The notes under the pieces were generated by a model, which ran no database searches, was not told where the DNA came from, and saw only the letters and a list, made by a program, of their open reading frames with translations. A DNA stretch of 64,000 nt from Xestospongia bergquistia (lineage: Eukaryota > Porifera > Demospongiae > Haplosclerida > Petrosiidae), in contig OZ014414.1 in the NCBI GenBank assembly GCA_963965975.1, forward strand, positions 2,703,501 to 2,767,500, given 5' to 3'. How positions within the stretch are numbered: the stretch's first letter is position 1; each line of letters starts with the position of its first letter. Both the position numbers and the translations under genes were made by a program. Positions 52,889 to 63,765 of this stretch are shown one piece after another.

Positions 52889-55800
52889 CTATGAAAAGTA
52901 GATATAAAATGAAGTACACATTTATACTCAAATTTACCCTTTTTTTTCTTTTTTTGTTTTCTTGAAGACATCTTTAATCTGTTCTCTAATGTCCTTTTTC
53001 TCTTGTAAGACTTCTCTTTACCTGGTTCTTCATCACATCCACTTGATGCATCATATGGATCTAAGTCACTTTCAGGTGACATATGATGAGATCTTTGTTT
53101 CTTAGGAGACAGATCCCTGTCAGACTTTGAATGGTAGGAATAAAATTCTTCTAATCTACTTAATTTCTTTTGTTTCCACTGCTTTCCTAAGGAAATAAAT
53201 AATATTATAGGACTAAGTAGTTTGTCATACTATCATTAGTCCTCTTTCTCTTTGATAATCTTGAGTGATCTTTTGATGAAGATTTACTTATATGTGGACA
53301 TTTGTGATATCTTCCTCCAACAGTTTCAATGTCACATCCTCTTGACATGCTATATGACACAGACTCACTGTCAGATGAGTCACAACCTTTCCTAGTGAAG
53401 AATATTTTGCATTAACTTTGAATAGTTGGAATAATTATTTTCTAACCTTGGTTTCTTTTGTTCCTGCTGTTTTCCTATAGAAATGAATAACATAATATGG
53501 TTTACCAAGTCCACTTGTAATATTTAATAACTATACATTTATAATGTTTGTTGTAAAATGAGACAGAACAACATATAAAAAAGCTAAAATGTTTTGCTGT
53601 TGTTCAACAAAAATAGCCAGTTTTTATTAATATTCAATTTATCCTTTTGTTTTGTAAAGTAACTATTACAATAAACATATCTGTATCTAATGGAATGTTA
53701 AGGTAAAGCTATAATATTTATGTTATTGGTTGATTAAGGGACTAGCTTTTGTCTAGATGAAACAGACAAAAACAATGACTTTACTATGGTCAGAATTGTA
53801 GCAATTCATCTTCCTTTATTAACTGTCAAGCAAGTTGTCAATATAAAAAAAGATATTGATCACAAAATTATTTTTAGGTTAAACTTGTGGGTCACAACTT
53901 AGTGATAACACTAATTTATAGGATGCATTGAATATACTTACTATTGATAGTCTTTTGTTTACATTCTTTTTGCTTTAAGGATTGGAACATCTTTATAGCT
54001 AGATCATTTTTCTCAACAAGTGGCCCTTGAATAACTTTTATAATTGTATGCCATGTAACAGGACTAGCTTGACCATCCATTTCTATCCATTTCTCAAGTA
54101 CATCACTCAGTCTTTTTTTATCATTTGTGTTCTCTTGAGCCATACTTTGAAGATCGTCATGCTTTATTTTAAGACTAGTACCAATCAAATGCCATGATGA
54201 AGATATACAAGCTAGCTGGTTTAAAACATCGATTTTGTCAGGCTTTCTAACTGCATAATGGAAGGTATATAAAATAATTATGTTTATTCAATTATAACTA
54301 CACTTACAAAATATAGAACCATTCATAACATCATCTTCAATAAATGCTTGCTCACTAAAATCTTCATCATGACCTATGAAAAATGGGGTATAGAAGGTCT
54401 AAGAACTATCCATAAAGTAAATTAATTAGCATACAATTTTTTCTACACATATCAAATCAATCCCAAATGCTATCATAGTGAGGCATGTATTACTGTCAAA
54501 TATGCTTGTAAAACATTACATACCAGTAACACAAATAATCCATGAAAGATGTGGAGATCCTTTTGAATCTTCTACAAACTTATCACACTGGATACAGAAA
54601 AGTCTAGAGTCGGTTTTTACAATAGTAGCAATGTGGAAATGTCCATCCTCTGTTTCTTTATCACAAGGACTGTAGAAAGCAATCTTAAATATAACTTTTT
54701 TTTCAATCGTTGTTAGGTGTAACATCTGCTTCTGTCTACTTGCTGTGTCTATAATAGCACTTTCAATGGCTTCTTTCACTTTAGGTGGATCTTTAGAATC
54801 CTTACAGTGGATTTCAAAATAATCAAATGATTCCACTAGAGCTAATGTACACTTGGATTTGTCATCTCGCAAAACAACAAAGTTTGAATAAAACTTATCT
54901 CTATCAGTAAATTTGTCATGAAGTTTCCACTGAAACCCATTACAGTCATCCTTCTTGGATTCCTTTGAGAGAAGATTGACAATAATGGCACAGAAAAAAC
55001 CTATTGGAGTACCTTTTTCAAAATAGAACAGCAAAGGTGTGTCATTTATAAACGAACATGGAATTCCTTTTGAAGGATCAGTTAATGGTAGCAAAGCTGG
55101 CATAAAAATTGCATTATGTAGTATATAATGAGGTAACTTTGATGCCAGTGATAAATGAGTTAAGATATTAAACAGGTGAGATTCAAAACCAGTGAAATTA
55201 CTCGACATTTGCTTAAACATCTTAAGTTGGTTGTTTGATAAAGCTTCACTAGATAAAATACCAAATTTAGCCATCTGTTGTAATGCATATGGTCCACTAC
55301 CAACATCGTCTCCTCTACGTACTTTACAGACAAGAATTGTCAGTTCATTAACAACTTGAATCAGATTATAAGGGCTAATGAATACTAGGTTTGTCACTTC
55401 TGGTGGATAATAGAGAATAGTGTTGAGTAGGTGGAAAAACTTCAAAGCACTCACAATTTCAGCACTTTCCAAACCTAATTTGATACCACTAGATCTGCAC
55501 TCTTCCAATGTAAGTATACCACAACAACTATTACTTGTATTCTTAGACATTGCTTTGTTACGTAAGAATATTTCAAATGCATACCATTTCAATGGAATCT
55601 TAACTGTAAATGATTGATTACTTAATTCAGAACGAATTTTGGTAATTGATTCATCTTCAACATTTTTTTCTGACGCTTTACGACCATCAACATTAAATAG
55701 AATCTTCTCATTAGCTGCATTTTCATAATATATATTAAACTTGGTGGATTCAAAAATTTCTCTAAGTTGACTCTCTTTCTCTTCAATAGTTTCTTTTCCC

Positions 55801-58800
55801 ATCTTATCTTCATGTGTAGCAACAGCAATAACTTTAGGCATTTTTGGAAGCTTGATTGCATCAGAAAGATGGTTATCATTGCTAGTCACATCCTCTTGTT
55901 CGTTTTTGAAGCTAACCATACTTATTAGACGTCTTAAAAGAGTTTTAATTGATATAGAATGTTCACTCACTATAATTGTACCATCTTCATCTTGAAATTC
56001 AGTACAGGATTGACTAGAAAGGTCTTCTTTTAGACTAATAACTAACATAACCACAGATACACATGGTATGAAAGCTTGCAGGATTTGTTGAAATTGGATT
56101 TGACCACCAGAATCTATAAAGTAGAACCATTCCTTGTACATCTGAAATTTGTCTGTCATCCCAGATGCTTTATTAAGAAGCTCTGTCAACTGCTCTGCTA
56201 AATCTTGTGCATTAGTTTCCATTCTCTCAGGCATGCTAGTGATAGCAGATAAATCAGCTTGAGAGTTGAGCATTAACTCTGTTCTTTTATGATGCTGTAT
56301 GTTTTCACTATTAACTTCATTGGGGCTATCCTTCTCATTTCCATGACGCTTGTTTTTGCTAATATGTTCACTTTTATTATTTTCTATTATATACTTGATT
56401 TCCTTCGCAAACATTTGAATTATGTTTTCATCACTGACCAGTTCCCACTTCCCTTTATTTTTTCCAAAATGTTGAAACGCTATTTGTGGACACTCAGCAA
56501 TACCAGTACTATAAGGTTTATCCTTATCATAGACTTGAGAGAGAATAAGACATTTCACTGAGGTTTTGCCAACTTGAGCAGGACCTTGTATAAGGACTTT
56601 TGAAATTCTAGCTTCGACAAAACCACCCTTTTCAATGGCTTCATAAAGAAAACAACTGTCTACAAAATAATAAAATTATATTAATAACTGCTATATAAGT
56701 TAATTTTGATATATGCCTTTTTTTAAATTGTGCTTGCATGACATATACTATTTTATACATGCAAAACAAAGAGTATTTTATCATGTATAATAACATCCAT
56801 AATTATCGTGAGTGTTGCACAAGTAAACGGATGAACCAATTGATATTGTCTGATACATTTTTACCTTCAATCAATGGCAAGACTTGTATGGGAAGCCATC
56901 AACTAGCTTACAGATAAGTTATGATATTAAAACTAGCAATTTGTCTATGCTTATATGCCAATATTGTATGTAATCAATAAACTTATATACAATACACAAA
57001 TCTTAGGACTCCTTGGCTTGCTTGTGTATTACGTAAAAAGCAATACTAAGCCACTGGTGAAAGAAGAGCTGTAGTAAGCTAACAGTCAGTAGTAAAACTT
57101 GTATTGACTTTTTATAACCAGCAACTGTATGTCTCATTATTGTTTATTAAAAGTTTCAAAGTCCCCTTTTACTACTATTGCAATGAATAATTCATAATTT
57201 GCAAAAAGCTGTTAGAAACATATTTAAGAAATAGTTGCCATATTATTGCACTATAACCACAAAAAGTGCTATAATCTTTTTTATAATTCATAGACAATTT
57301 GTGGATTAGTATAATTTTATCTGTAGTCAGTCCACTCTGTAGTCCATATTCAACAAGCTGTGCGTAGAAACTGTCATGGGTTTATATATATATATATATA
57401 TATCATGGTTTAAAATATAATATTAAAAATGTTATAAGAGTACATAATTAAAATAATTTATTACAGTAGCACTAACCTATTTTGTCTACTACAACTGAAT
57501 CTTCAGGATTAACTACAACTGGATCTTCTGGATTAACTACAACTGAATCTTCTGGATTAACTACAACTGGATCTTCTGGATTAACTACAACTGGATCTTC
57601 TGGATTAACTACAACTGAATCTTCTGGATTAACTACAACTGGATCTTCTGGATTAACTACAACTGGATCTTCTGGATTAACTACAACTGGATCTTCTGGA
57701 TTAACTACAACTGAATCTTCAGGATTAACTACAACTGGATCTTCTAGACTAACTACAACTGAATCTTCAGGATTAACTACAACTGGATCTTCTGGATTGT
57801 CTATGAACAAAAGTTAAAATTACTATAAAATAATATATAAACATACATTTTAAAAAAATATTTCTATATAACTGTGAAAGTAACAAAAAATTAATAATGA
57901 GGCAAACTAATTTCCACAAAATGGACTGATAATTAAATAATCTGGTCAAGTAAAAATTGATGCTTAAAGCATAAACATGGGTATTCAGAGGCATATATGA
58001 TCATAACTTCATCACAATTACTCATTAAACGTACATGACACAGCAAAGACATGGTATGCATAAATGTTTAAGCTAGTTATAATTAATTATTTGTGAGGGT
58101 GTGACGATTATCAATGCGACTTCAATTTGCATGCAACATATTATGTCAAACAAACTCTCCTTTTACAAATGTATCTTGACTATTGCAGTTTTGTGAAGGC
58201 TGTTTGTAAAGATATAATAATGATTTGTACAAATGAATTTATAAATGTCAATCATATCTTCAATTATATCTTATAAGTTCACAACTATTTTTATCTAGAG
58301 GGATTGCTAGACTTCAATTGAAGGGAGTGCTCAGAAATCACACTTCAACTGTACCTTAATTTCTGCAATTGATTAATTGTTCATTAGGGTGTGTCAATTG
58401 TTTCACCTTAACTTTACACTGTTTTATCTTAAATGATCTCTAATTAAGTACTAAAATAGTGCATCTATTTAGACATTTTAAACATCAAATGAAGGTCATA
58501 CATGTATTAATAAAAACTTTGAATCAAAATAGCTCAATACAAGAGCTTAAAAAGATAAACAGTACTTTAAGACCTGAGTGGGAGTTGTCCATGAAATTCC
58601 AACACAACGTAAGCTAAGGTTTAGACTACTGGGTATTTTACAATAGTGTTCATATTAAGGTGACAAGTGTATTTGGTATATATTAGTCTCTTCTTTATTA
58701 AATCAATGGGTGTAATGTTGTGATAATAAGCCACTAGTATATTGAATAATAATTTATATTAGCACATTAAAGTTATAAGGTATTGTGGTTAGGTAGACAA

Positions 58801-58987
58801 ATCACTAAAACAACTTGGAAACCTATACATGCTGTTCTAGAATTATTTACAAGAGGGTATCAGAAGCAAAAAAAAAGAATTTGGTGAGGATGTTATTAGT
58901 AATGGTCATGGTAGAGTTACTCATACAATAAACATTTTTCTAGTGACAACGGTAAGAATACATAACCAGGAATACTTAATATTAAGG

Positions 58988-59034
<47 letters not shown>

Positions 59035-62000
59035 ATTGGCTCTAAAGTGGATCACTTCAGAATGTAATAGGAACCAAGTGATACTATTATTAACCGATAT
59101 ATAAGTGACTGGGCTCCTGAGACTCGTGTTAGGTACTACTTAGTATCATGGAATATATAGGATTACAATGAGACAAGATGTGGTAATACTGGACATTACT
59201 CTTTTTTTTAAACTAAAGATCAGTACAAGTGAGCAAGAATTGTTTACTTAAAAACAATTATAGGACTGTCTGGTAAGTCAAGTAAATTAAGTAATACACA
59301 TCATCTTACATGAACATTTGTTACTAATCTAATACTAAAAGTCTTATAGGACCTTTGTTATTACTCACATTGTGTACTATGATAATATAAAACTATCAGT
59401 TAGTCCTGGGAAGAAGCTATAATTATAATACTACGGTAAATGTCCATTGTAACAGTTAACATAATGTATTGATATATTATATAGAAATTAAATTACCTGA
59501 AATAGATATGTCAGTGGGACCAAAATAATCAGGTTTATATCGCACTCTGTAAAGTGCTCCTACATGAACAAACAATTTATACATAATATCAATAATAATG
59601 ATTAATTAATTAATAATGACCTAATGTTTGGATATACTAACTACAAGTTAATACAGTTATTAGTTATGTTGTTGTCAAAATTGTATAAAATTAATAAACT
59701 ATAATTAACTGAACTGTCAGTTCTTTCACTCAAACCTAACATTACATATTTTGGACCAAATGTTCTATATGTATTATATAACTCTGATGTATCAGTAACA
59801 CGTACAATGCTCTGCCCTAATTAACCAATCAGATTGCTCCATTTCAGGTCAATAAATAACTTATACACTTCCAAGAAAGGTGTACAAGATCTCATACAAT
59901 ATTTTTGAGGCATGATTTCCAAGATTATAGTAAATCAACTCGGAATGAAATTGCAGTTTGTGTTTGTATTTTCTAAAATGACTGAAATTAGTGAATTTAT
60001 TATAACAGGTTTGTGAAAATTTAAAAAAGATTACTAATGCATAGGTCAGAAATATCTAAATTTATGTCACTCAAGATATACAGAAGACATTGATCCCAAA
60101 AGGATAAAACAAAAAATGAACTTAATAAATGCTGAGTGGGCTGATGGTGAATTACAATGGTAATTTCATAAGGCCTTTCTCTCTTAGCAAAGGAGCTTGC
60201 CTAGAATGACTAGCTTAGATATATGTATACAAATGCTTGTTTTTTTTCATGTTATTGTATTGTTACATGGAACCATCAAAATCAATAATGAAAGCTAACT
60301 CTACTATTGCACATAAAACATTTGATGAACGGCATAACTTGTCTAGTCTTTACTAATAGAAGGAAGTCATGTAAATAACTTAAGGTTACATTACAAACAT
60401 ATATGTACGTGTACATTACATTGTGCATTAATTAGAAAGCAAAACATCACTGTATAGTAGAGATACAAGATAAAACTAAAATTTTGAGATTTTTGCAATG
60501 CCTTCATGTCAAAGTTTAACATCATCATTAGTAATTAATGATGGGTGTGTCTAGAATATTATGGGGACTGCCATATGTCTGGAATCAGGGACATCTATGA
60601 CATCCTTAACTATAACAGTAACTGTGAACTGAATAGATAACAATTACTGTCAGTCAATATGATAGTTCCATGTGTATATATGTTATGAGACATATTGTAA
60701 GAGAAAAATACTATAAAATCAAAATCAAAGTTCATTCTAAATATCAGTACTACATACTACATGTATGTTGTGACGTAAGTAGTTAATAAAAATCTATATG
60801 AAAGTTTTTGACAACAGAATGATAAAATTTAGTAAGTCAAATGTTTGTACTATACAGTTTATTGACAGTGACAGTATTAATAAAAGAAACTCATTAATTA
60901 ATAATAATAATATCTTACCCTGCATAAGCTTTTGACGAATCCTATCAGCTAACTCCTTGCTATTAACAACAGGACTCTCCACAGCAGTCATGACTGTTTC
61001 CCAGGTAATGGGGGATGGTTTAGTATTTACCCAGATTCTAATTACATCATTAATTTTTGTAATATCACTCTTCCAACTGCGTTTTAAATCATCCAAAAGA
61101 TTGCGATGTATTTGTAATGATAATCCAATCTCGTACCATTTATTACTATAATACTGAAACTCTACAAACAGATCATCTGGAATCTCTTTTAGAGTCCTAG
61201 GAATAACTGAACAAACAACAAAACAACTTTATAATAAACTGTCATATAATAAATTAATTAGTATCTTAAAAATTATCATTTTATATATTATGTATGCGGT
61301 ATTGATTAAGTATTGACAAAATTAATGAAAACTTCAATTATCAATAAATGTTCATGTAATTTAATGCAGAAAGCTGGAATATAAAATTGTAATTATATTT
61401 TATACAATTAACTAGGACATCTACATGCACTACTATTCTTCTATTGTTAATAACATTACTGTTTATTATTATACTGAAGAAACCTCTTTTAATCTTTTGA
61501 AGGTAATGCTGTTTTATGACTCTTTAAATCATTAACTATGATGTTTCAAGTCTGAAAATTTCCAAACACAGCCAAAATGGATCAAACGATAAAATAGTAC
61601 ACTCAAGGAGAATGTATGGCTTCTTAATTTCCATTTATCATGATTACTTAAAATTATGTTGTTAGCTCATTCTAACACATTAGCCAAACAGAGGATGTAG
61701 CTGGATAGACTAGATGGATTGGTAACTACTACTTGTATATAAGTCAATTAATTAGAGGCAATTATAAAGTCATTAATATGCTAACCCTATAACAATGAAT
61801 TAGTCATAATAAAAGTAAAATAAGTATGTAGTACTTGTAATTCTAAAACTGGACATAGTGTATTGACAATGACATTAGGTGTGTTCATATTCAATTTAGT
61901 TCAATGAAGTTTACAGCTATACACTGACTTATCAAAAAGCTTTGATAACCTTAACCATGACTCTTACATATGATGACAAGTGTTACATTATATGGAAAGG

Positions 62001-63765
62001 TTAGAGGAAGGTTTCTTACCATAACATTCACATGACTATCTACAAACTCATCACAATTATTCATAACATGTACAAAACATTCTTGCATTCAATTATAGCT
62101 GATGCAATCAACATCACACCATTTTACAACTATTTAACAAAGTGAGTCAAGACTAACTTGATATTTTAATCACATTCAACTGATGTATATTGTGTGTTAT
62201 CATTGTTGACTCAAATTGAATTTAACACATTTTACAGGAGTAGTCTGAAGACCATTATTAATAACCTTATTACTTTATAATAACTTATTACTCTTACATG
62301 TACTAAGATATCGACGTATCAGATCAGCTGTCTTCTTATCATTAACAATAGGACTTTCAATAGCGGTTATCACTGTTTCCCAGGTAACAGTGGATGGTTG
62401 AGCTGTTACAAAAATAATAATGACTGCTGAGAATTCATCAATCCCTTCCCTGTGTTTTAAATCATCCAAAACATCACGACTTATTTGTAATGATAATCCG
62501 ATCTCATACCATTTGTCCCTAATATCATTTAATAGCCAGCACAGTTCCTCTCTTGTAGGATACTCACTTAATTTACTAGTAATACCTGAAATAACAACAA
62601 AATAATTATCATAACAAATGTCATAATGTAAATTAAATCATGCCTTAAAATTATCATTTTAAATGAATGTGGTATTGATTAAGTGTTGACAAATGAAAAC
62701 TTCAATTATCAATAAATGTACTTGTAATTTAATACAGAAAGTTAGAATAAAAAATTGTAATTATATTTATACAATTAACTAGGACATCTACATGTACTAA
62801 TATTCTTCTACTGTTAATAACATTTACTGTTTATTATTCATTGACTTCACTGACACTGATATAACAAATTTACTACTTAAAATACAATGGTCTGTCATTG
62901 GGCTATAAATAGAATATGTGCCATAACTTCTGTGTCAAACAAATACCAAGAACATTCAAGATATTAGGGTGGAGCTAATTATTAACTAGTAAATCATGGA
63001 CAATTACTGTCTACAATTATGATTCTCATTTACCTGCTGCCATTATACCCTCTCAGTACTACTTCACAATGTAGTCAGGAGTCACCTGACTTATTAACAA
63101 ATGTCAGGTTAGGTCTGACATTTGCAGGAGTAATAAGGGTAATCTAATTCATCATTAATGACTAATAAGAAAGTATGTAACACAAAGGCTATATGTATTA
63201 TAATACATTCCTTAGACTAATGTGGTAAATATTGATTCCAAACTACATAATTTAAAGCAAAAAGACTACATGCGTACTGGAAATAATTTCTGACCTAATT
63301 TCATCAACTATTATCAATTGAGTTAATTCTACTTAAGATCATTATAGTTCGGTGAGTTATTATTGTTTATGTGATAGTCAATTATTATTGACCAGAGTAG
63401 TATCAGATTATTATGTATAAAATTCCAATTCTGGAATAAATGTTTTGTCCATAATAAGAACAATTAATTTAACTCATTATAAGTGATTAACAAATGTGTA
63501 AAAAGGGACATAGGCTATTCATTTTAATAGTAGGGTTACCTGTTTCAGGTCCAGGATTGAGTTCAACATCTCCTGATAAAATAAGAAGAAGCGAGAGAAA
63601 GACACCTATGGATAAAGTAAGATCTTTAATCTTCCTGATAATAGTCACTCCATCTATCCTACTACTGCTCTCAGTAAGTAAAGTCTCTTTACAATGAGTA
63701 CTGTATGACATCTGACGACATGTCCACAATCCAATACTCGCCCTCCATTGAGATATATCAATCAT
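52848..63765 (-). CDS. Gene B: Roco/death protein with optional 2A signal N terminus
   Basis: Minus-strand exons: alternative starts 63765-63540 or 63043-63034, then 62585-62298, 61206-60919, 59559-59497, 57800-57477, 56659-54524, 54373-54308, 54250-53942, 53474-53447, 53391-53231, 53186-52938, 52888-52848. Every junction is GT-AG and the frame is open to TAA, giving 1320 aa (MAA start) or 1392 aa (2A start). Order: [2A signal], Death, Death, linker, 13 x 8-residue repeats, Roc (P-loop GPAQVGKTS 350-358, DSGGQ 507-511, THED 606-609), COR (about 705-770), acidic 22-residue exon, Death, Lys/Arg/Ser-rich tail with NLS-like clusters. It is the tandem paralogue of gene A, whose introns it shares. 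It probably acts in death-fold innate immune or apoptotic signalling (inference). Confidence 0.8.
52938..53186 (-). CDS. Gene B exon 11: basic tail, second unit
   Basis: 249 nt, phase 1-1. Encodes RKQWKQKKLSRLEEFYSYHS, SDLDPYDASSGCDEEPGKEK and YKRKRTLENRLKMSSRKQKK. Poly-Lys and KRKR clusters suggest a nuclear localisation signal. It is a duplicate of exons 9-10. Confidence 0.65.
53231..53474 (-). CDS. Gene B exons 9-10: basic Ser-rich tail, first unit
   Basis: Exon 9 (53474-53447, 28 nt) and exon 10 (53391-53231, 161 nt) are separated by a 55-nt intron. They read RKQQEQKKPR, KGCDSSDSESVSYSMSRGCD and SSSKDHSRLSKRKRTND. The intron has GTTAG and TTCACTAG ends. Retaining it would end the protein at an in-frame TAG. 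Unit 2 (exon 11) is a duplicate. Confidence 0.55.
53942..54250 (-). CDS. Gene B exon 8: C-terminal death domain
   Basis: 309 nt, phase 1-1. Encodes RKPDKIDVLNQLACISSSWH, LIGTSLKIKHDDLQSMAQ and ASPVTWHTIIKVIQGP. It matches the terminal death exon of gene A but continues by splicing instead of ending. Confidence 0.8.
54308..54373 (-). CDS. Gene B exon 7: acidic 22-residue exon
   Basis: 66 nt, phase 1-1, encoding HDEDFSEQAFIEDDVMNGSIF. Absent from gene A, where Roc-COR joins the death exon directly. Confidence 0.6.
54524..56659 (-). CDS. Gene B exon 6: Roc-COR GTPase
   Basis: 2136 nt, phase 1-1. It opens with DSCFLYEAIEKGGFVEA, then P-loop GPAQVGKTSVKC, DSGGQIQFQQ, and G4-like ATHEDK. COR-type FHLLNTILYYPP and NLVFISPYNLIQVVNEL follow. 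The exon start is set by the TTTTGTAG acceptor: beginning at the first downstream methionine would cut off the P-loop. The C terminus has CIQC and a later Cys, a reduced form of the Cys cluster in gene A. Confidence 0.85.
57383..57404. repeat. (TA)n microsatellite in a gene B intron
   Basis: Short uninterrupted TA run. Confidence 0.9.
57477..57800 (-). CDS. Gene B exon 5: 13 tandem NPEDPVVV repeats
   Basis: 324 nt, phase 1-1 (acceptor TTCATAG, donor GTTAGTG). Thirteen 24-bp units encode the 8-residue motif PEDPVVVN, in which the fourth residue alternates between Pro and Ser. It is an acidic, extended spacer between the death domains and the Roc domain. Gene A has no such exon. Units are almost identical at DNA level, so the array expanded recently and is probably length-variable. 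The antisense frame (TTTxSSGL repeats) is a shadow. Confidence 0.8.
58987..59031. repeat. (TA)n microsatellite in a gene B intron
   Basis: Uninterrupted TA run of about 40 bp, inside the B counterpart of the degenerate minisatellite of gene A. Confidence 0.9.
59497..59559 (-). CDS. Gene B exon 4: short linker
   Basis: 63 nt, phase 1-1, encoding ALYRVRYKPDYFGPTDISIS. Same place and flanking intron sequence as the 57-nt exon of gene A. Confidence 0.65.
60919..61206 (-). CDS. Gene B exon 3: death domain 2
   Basis: 288 nt, phase 1-1 (acceptor TTTGTTCAG, donor GTAAGATA). Encodes IPRTLKEIPDDLFVEF, KWYEIGLSLQIHRNLLDDL and SPITWETVMTAVESP. Confidence 0.85.
62298..62585 (-). CDS. Gene B exon 2: death domain 1
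   Basis: 288 nt, phase 1-1. Encodes ITSKLSEYPTREELCWLL, KWYEIGLSLQISRDVLDDL and STVTWETVITAIESP. The last exonic base is T where paralogues have G, giving an ACAT/GTAAGAG donor that remains acceptable. Confidence 0.85.
62965..63120 (-). promoter_or_regulatory. Conserved 5' module of gene B
   Basis: Homologous to 38700-38900 and 19835-20030. It carries the same inverted repeat CACCTGAC...GTCAGGT (63083-63109) upstream of the MAA start exon. Homology stops near 63120, before the 2A exon, so the 2A exon is not part of the shared module. Confidence 0.5.
63034..63043 (-). CDS. Gene B alternative exon 1: MAA start
   Basis: ATG GCA GCA G then GTAAATG, orthologous in position to 38795-38786 (gene A) and 19925-19916 (dead copy). 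Phase 1. It yields MAAG- joined to ITSKLSEYP of the first death exon. Confidence 0.65.
63540..63765 (-). CDS. Gene B alternative exon 1: hydrophobic 2A ribosome-skipping leader
   Basis: 226 nt. The ATG at 63765 follows an in-frame stop about 35 bases upstream, and a TTATAG acceptor-like site lies just before it. Residues 51-63 are hydrophobic (LSIGVFLSLLLIL) and residues 64-73 are SGDVELNPGP, a full match to the 2A consensus D(V/I)ExNPG/P. Skipping would fall between Gly72 and Pro73 (63550/63549). The exon ends CCT GAA ACA G before GTAACC, phase 1, fitting the acceptor of the first death exon (62585). Known 2A signal sequences act both as secretory signal and as recoding site. An alternative is the 5' part of a 2A-bearing LINE, but no reverse transcriptase is nearby. 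Confidence 0.7.

Noticed and set aside
57477-57800. Short regular repeats that could suggest a CRISPR array
   Set aside because: Units are contiguous 24-bp coding repeats without spacers, in an animal genome.
57482-57817. Plus-strand frame of TTTxSSGL repeats
   Set aside because: It is the antisense of the gene B repeat exon, whose splice sites and phase fit the minus strand.
63494-63697. Plus-strand frame opposite the 2A exon
   Set aside because: A shadow; the minus strand has the 2A motif, an upstream stop and a fitting donor.
63540-63765. Reading the 2A exon as the start of a LINE
   Set aside because: Possible in principle, but no endonuclease or reverse transcriptase is seen in the window's end, and the phase-1 donor exactly fits the downstream gene. 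Kept as the main alternative.
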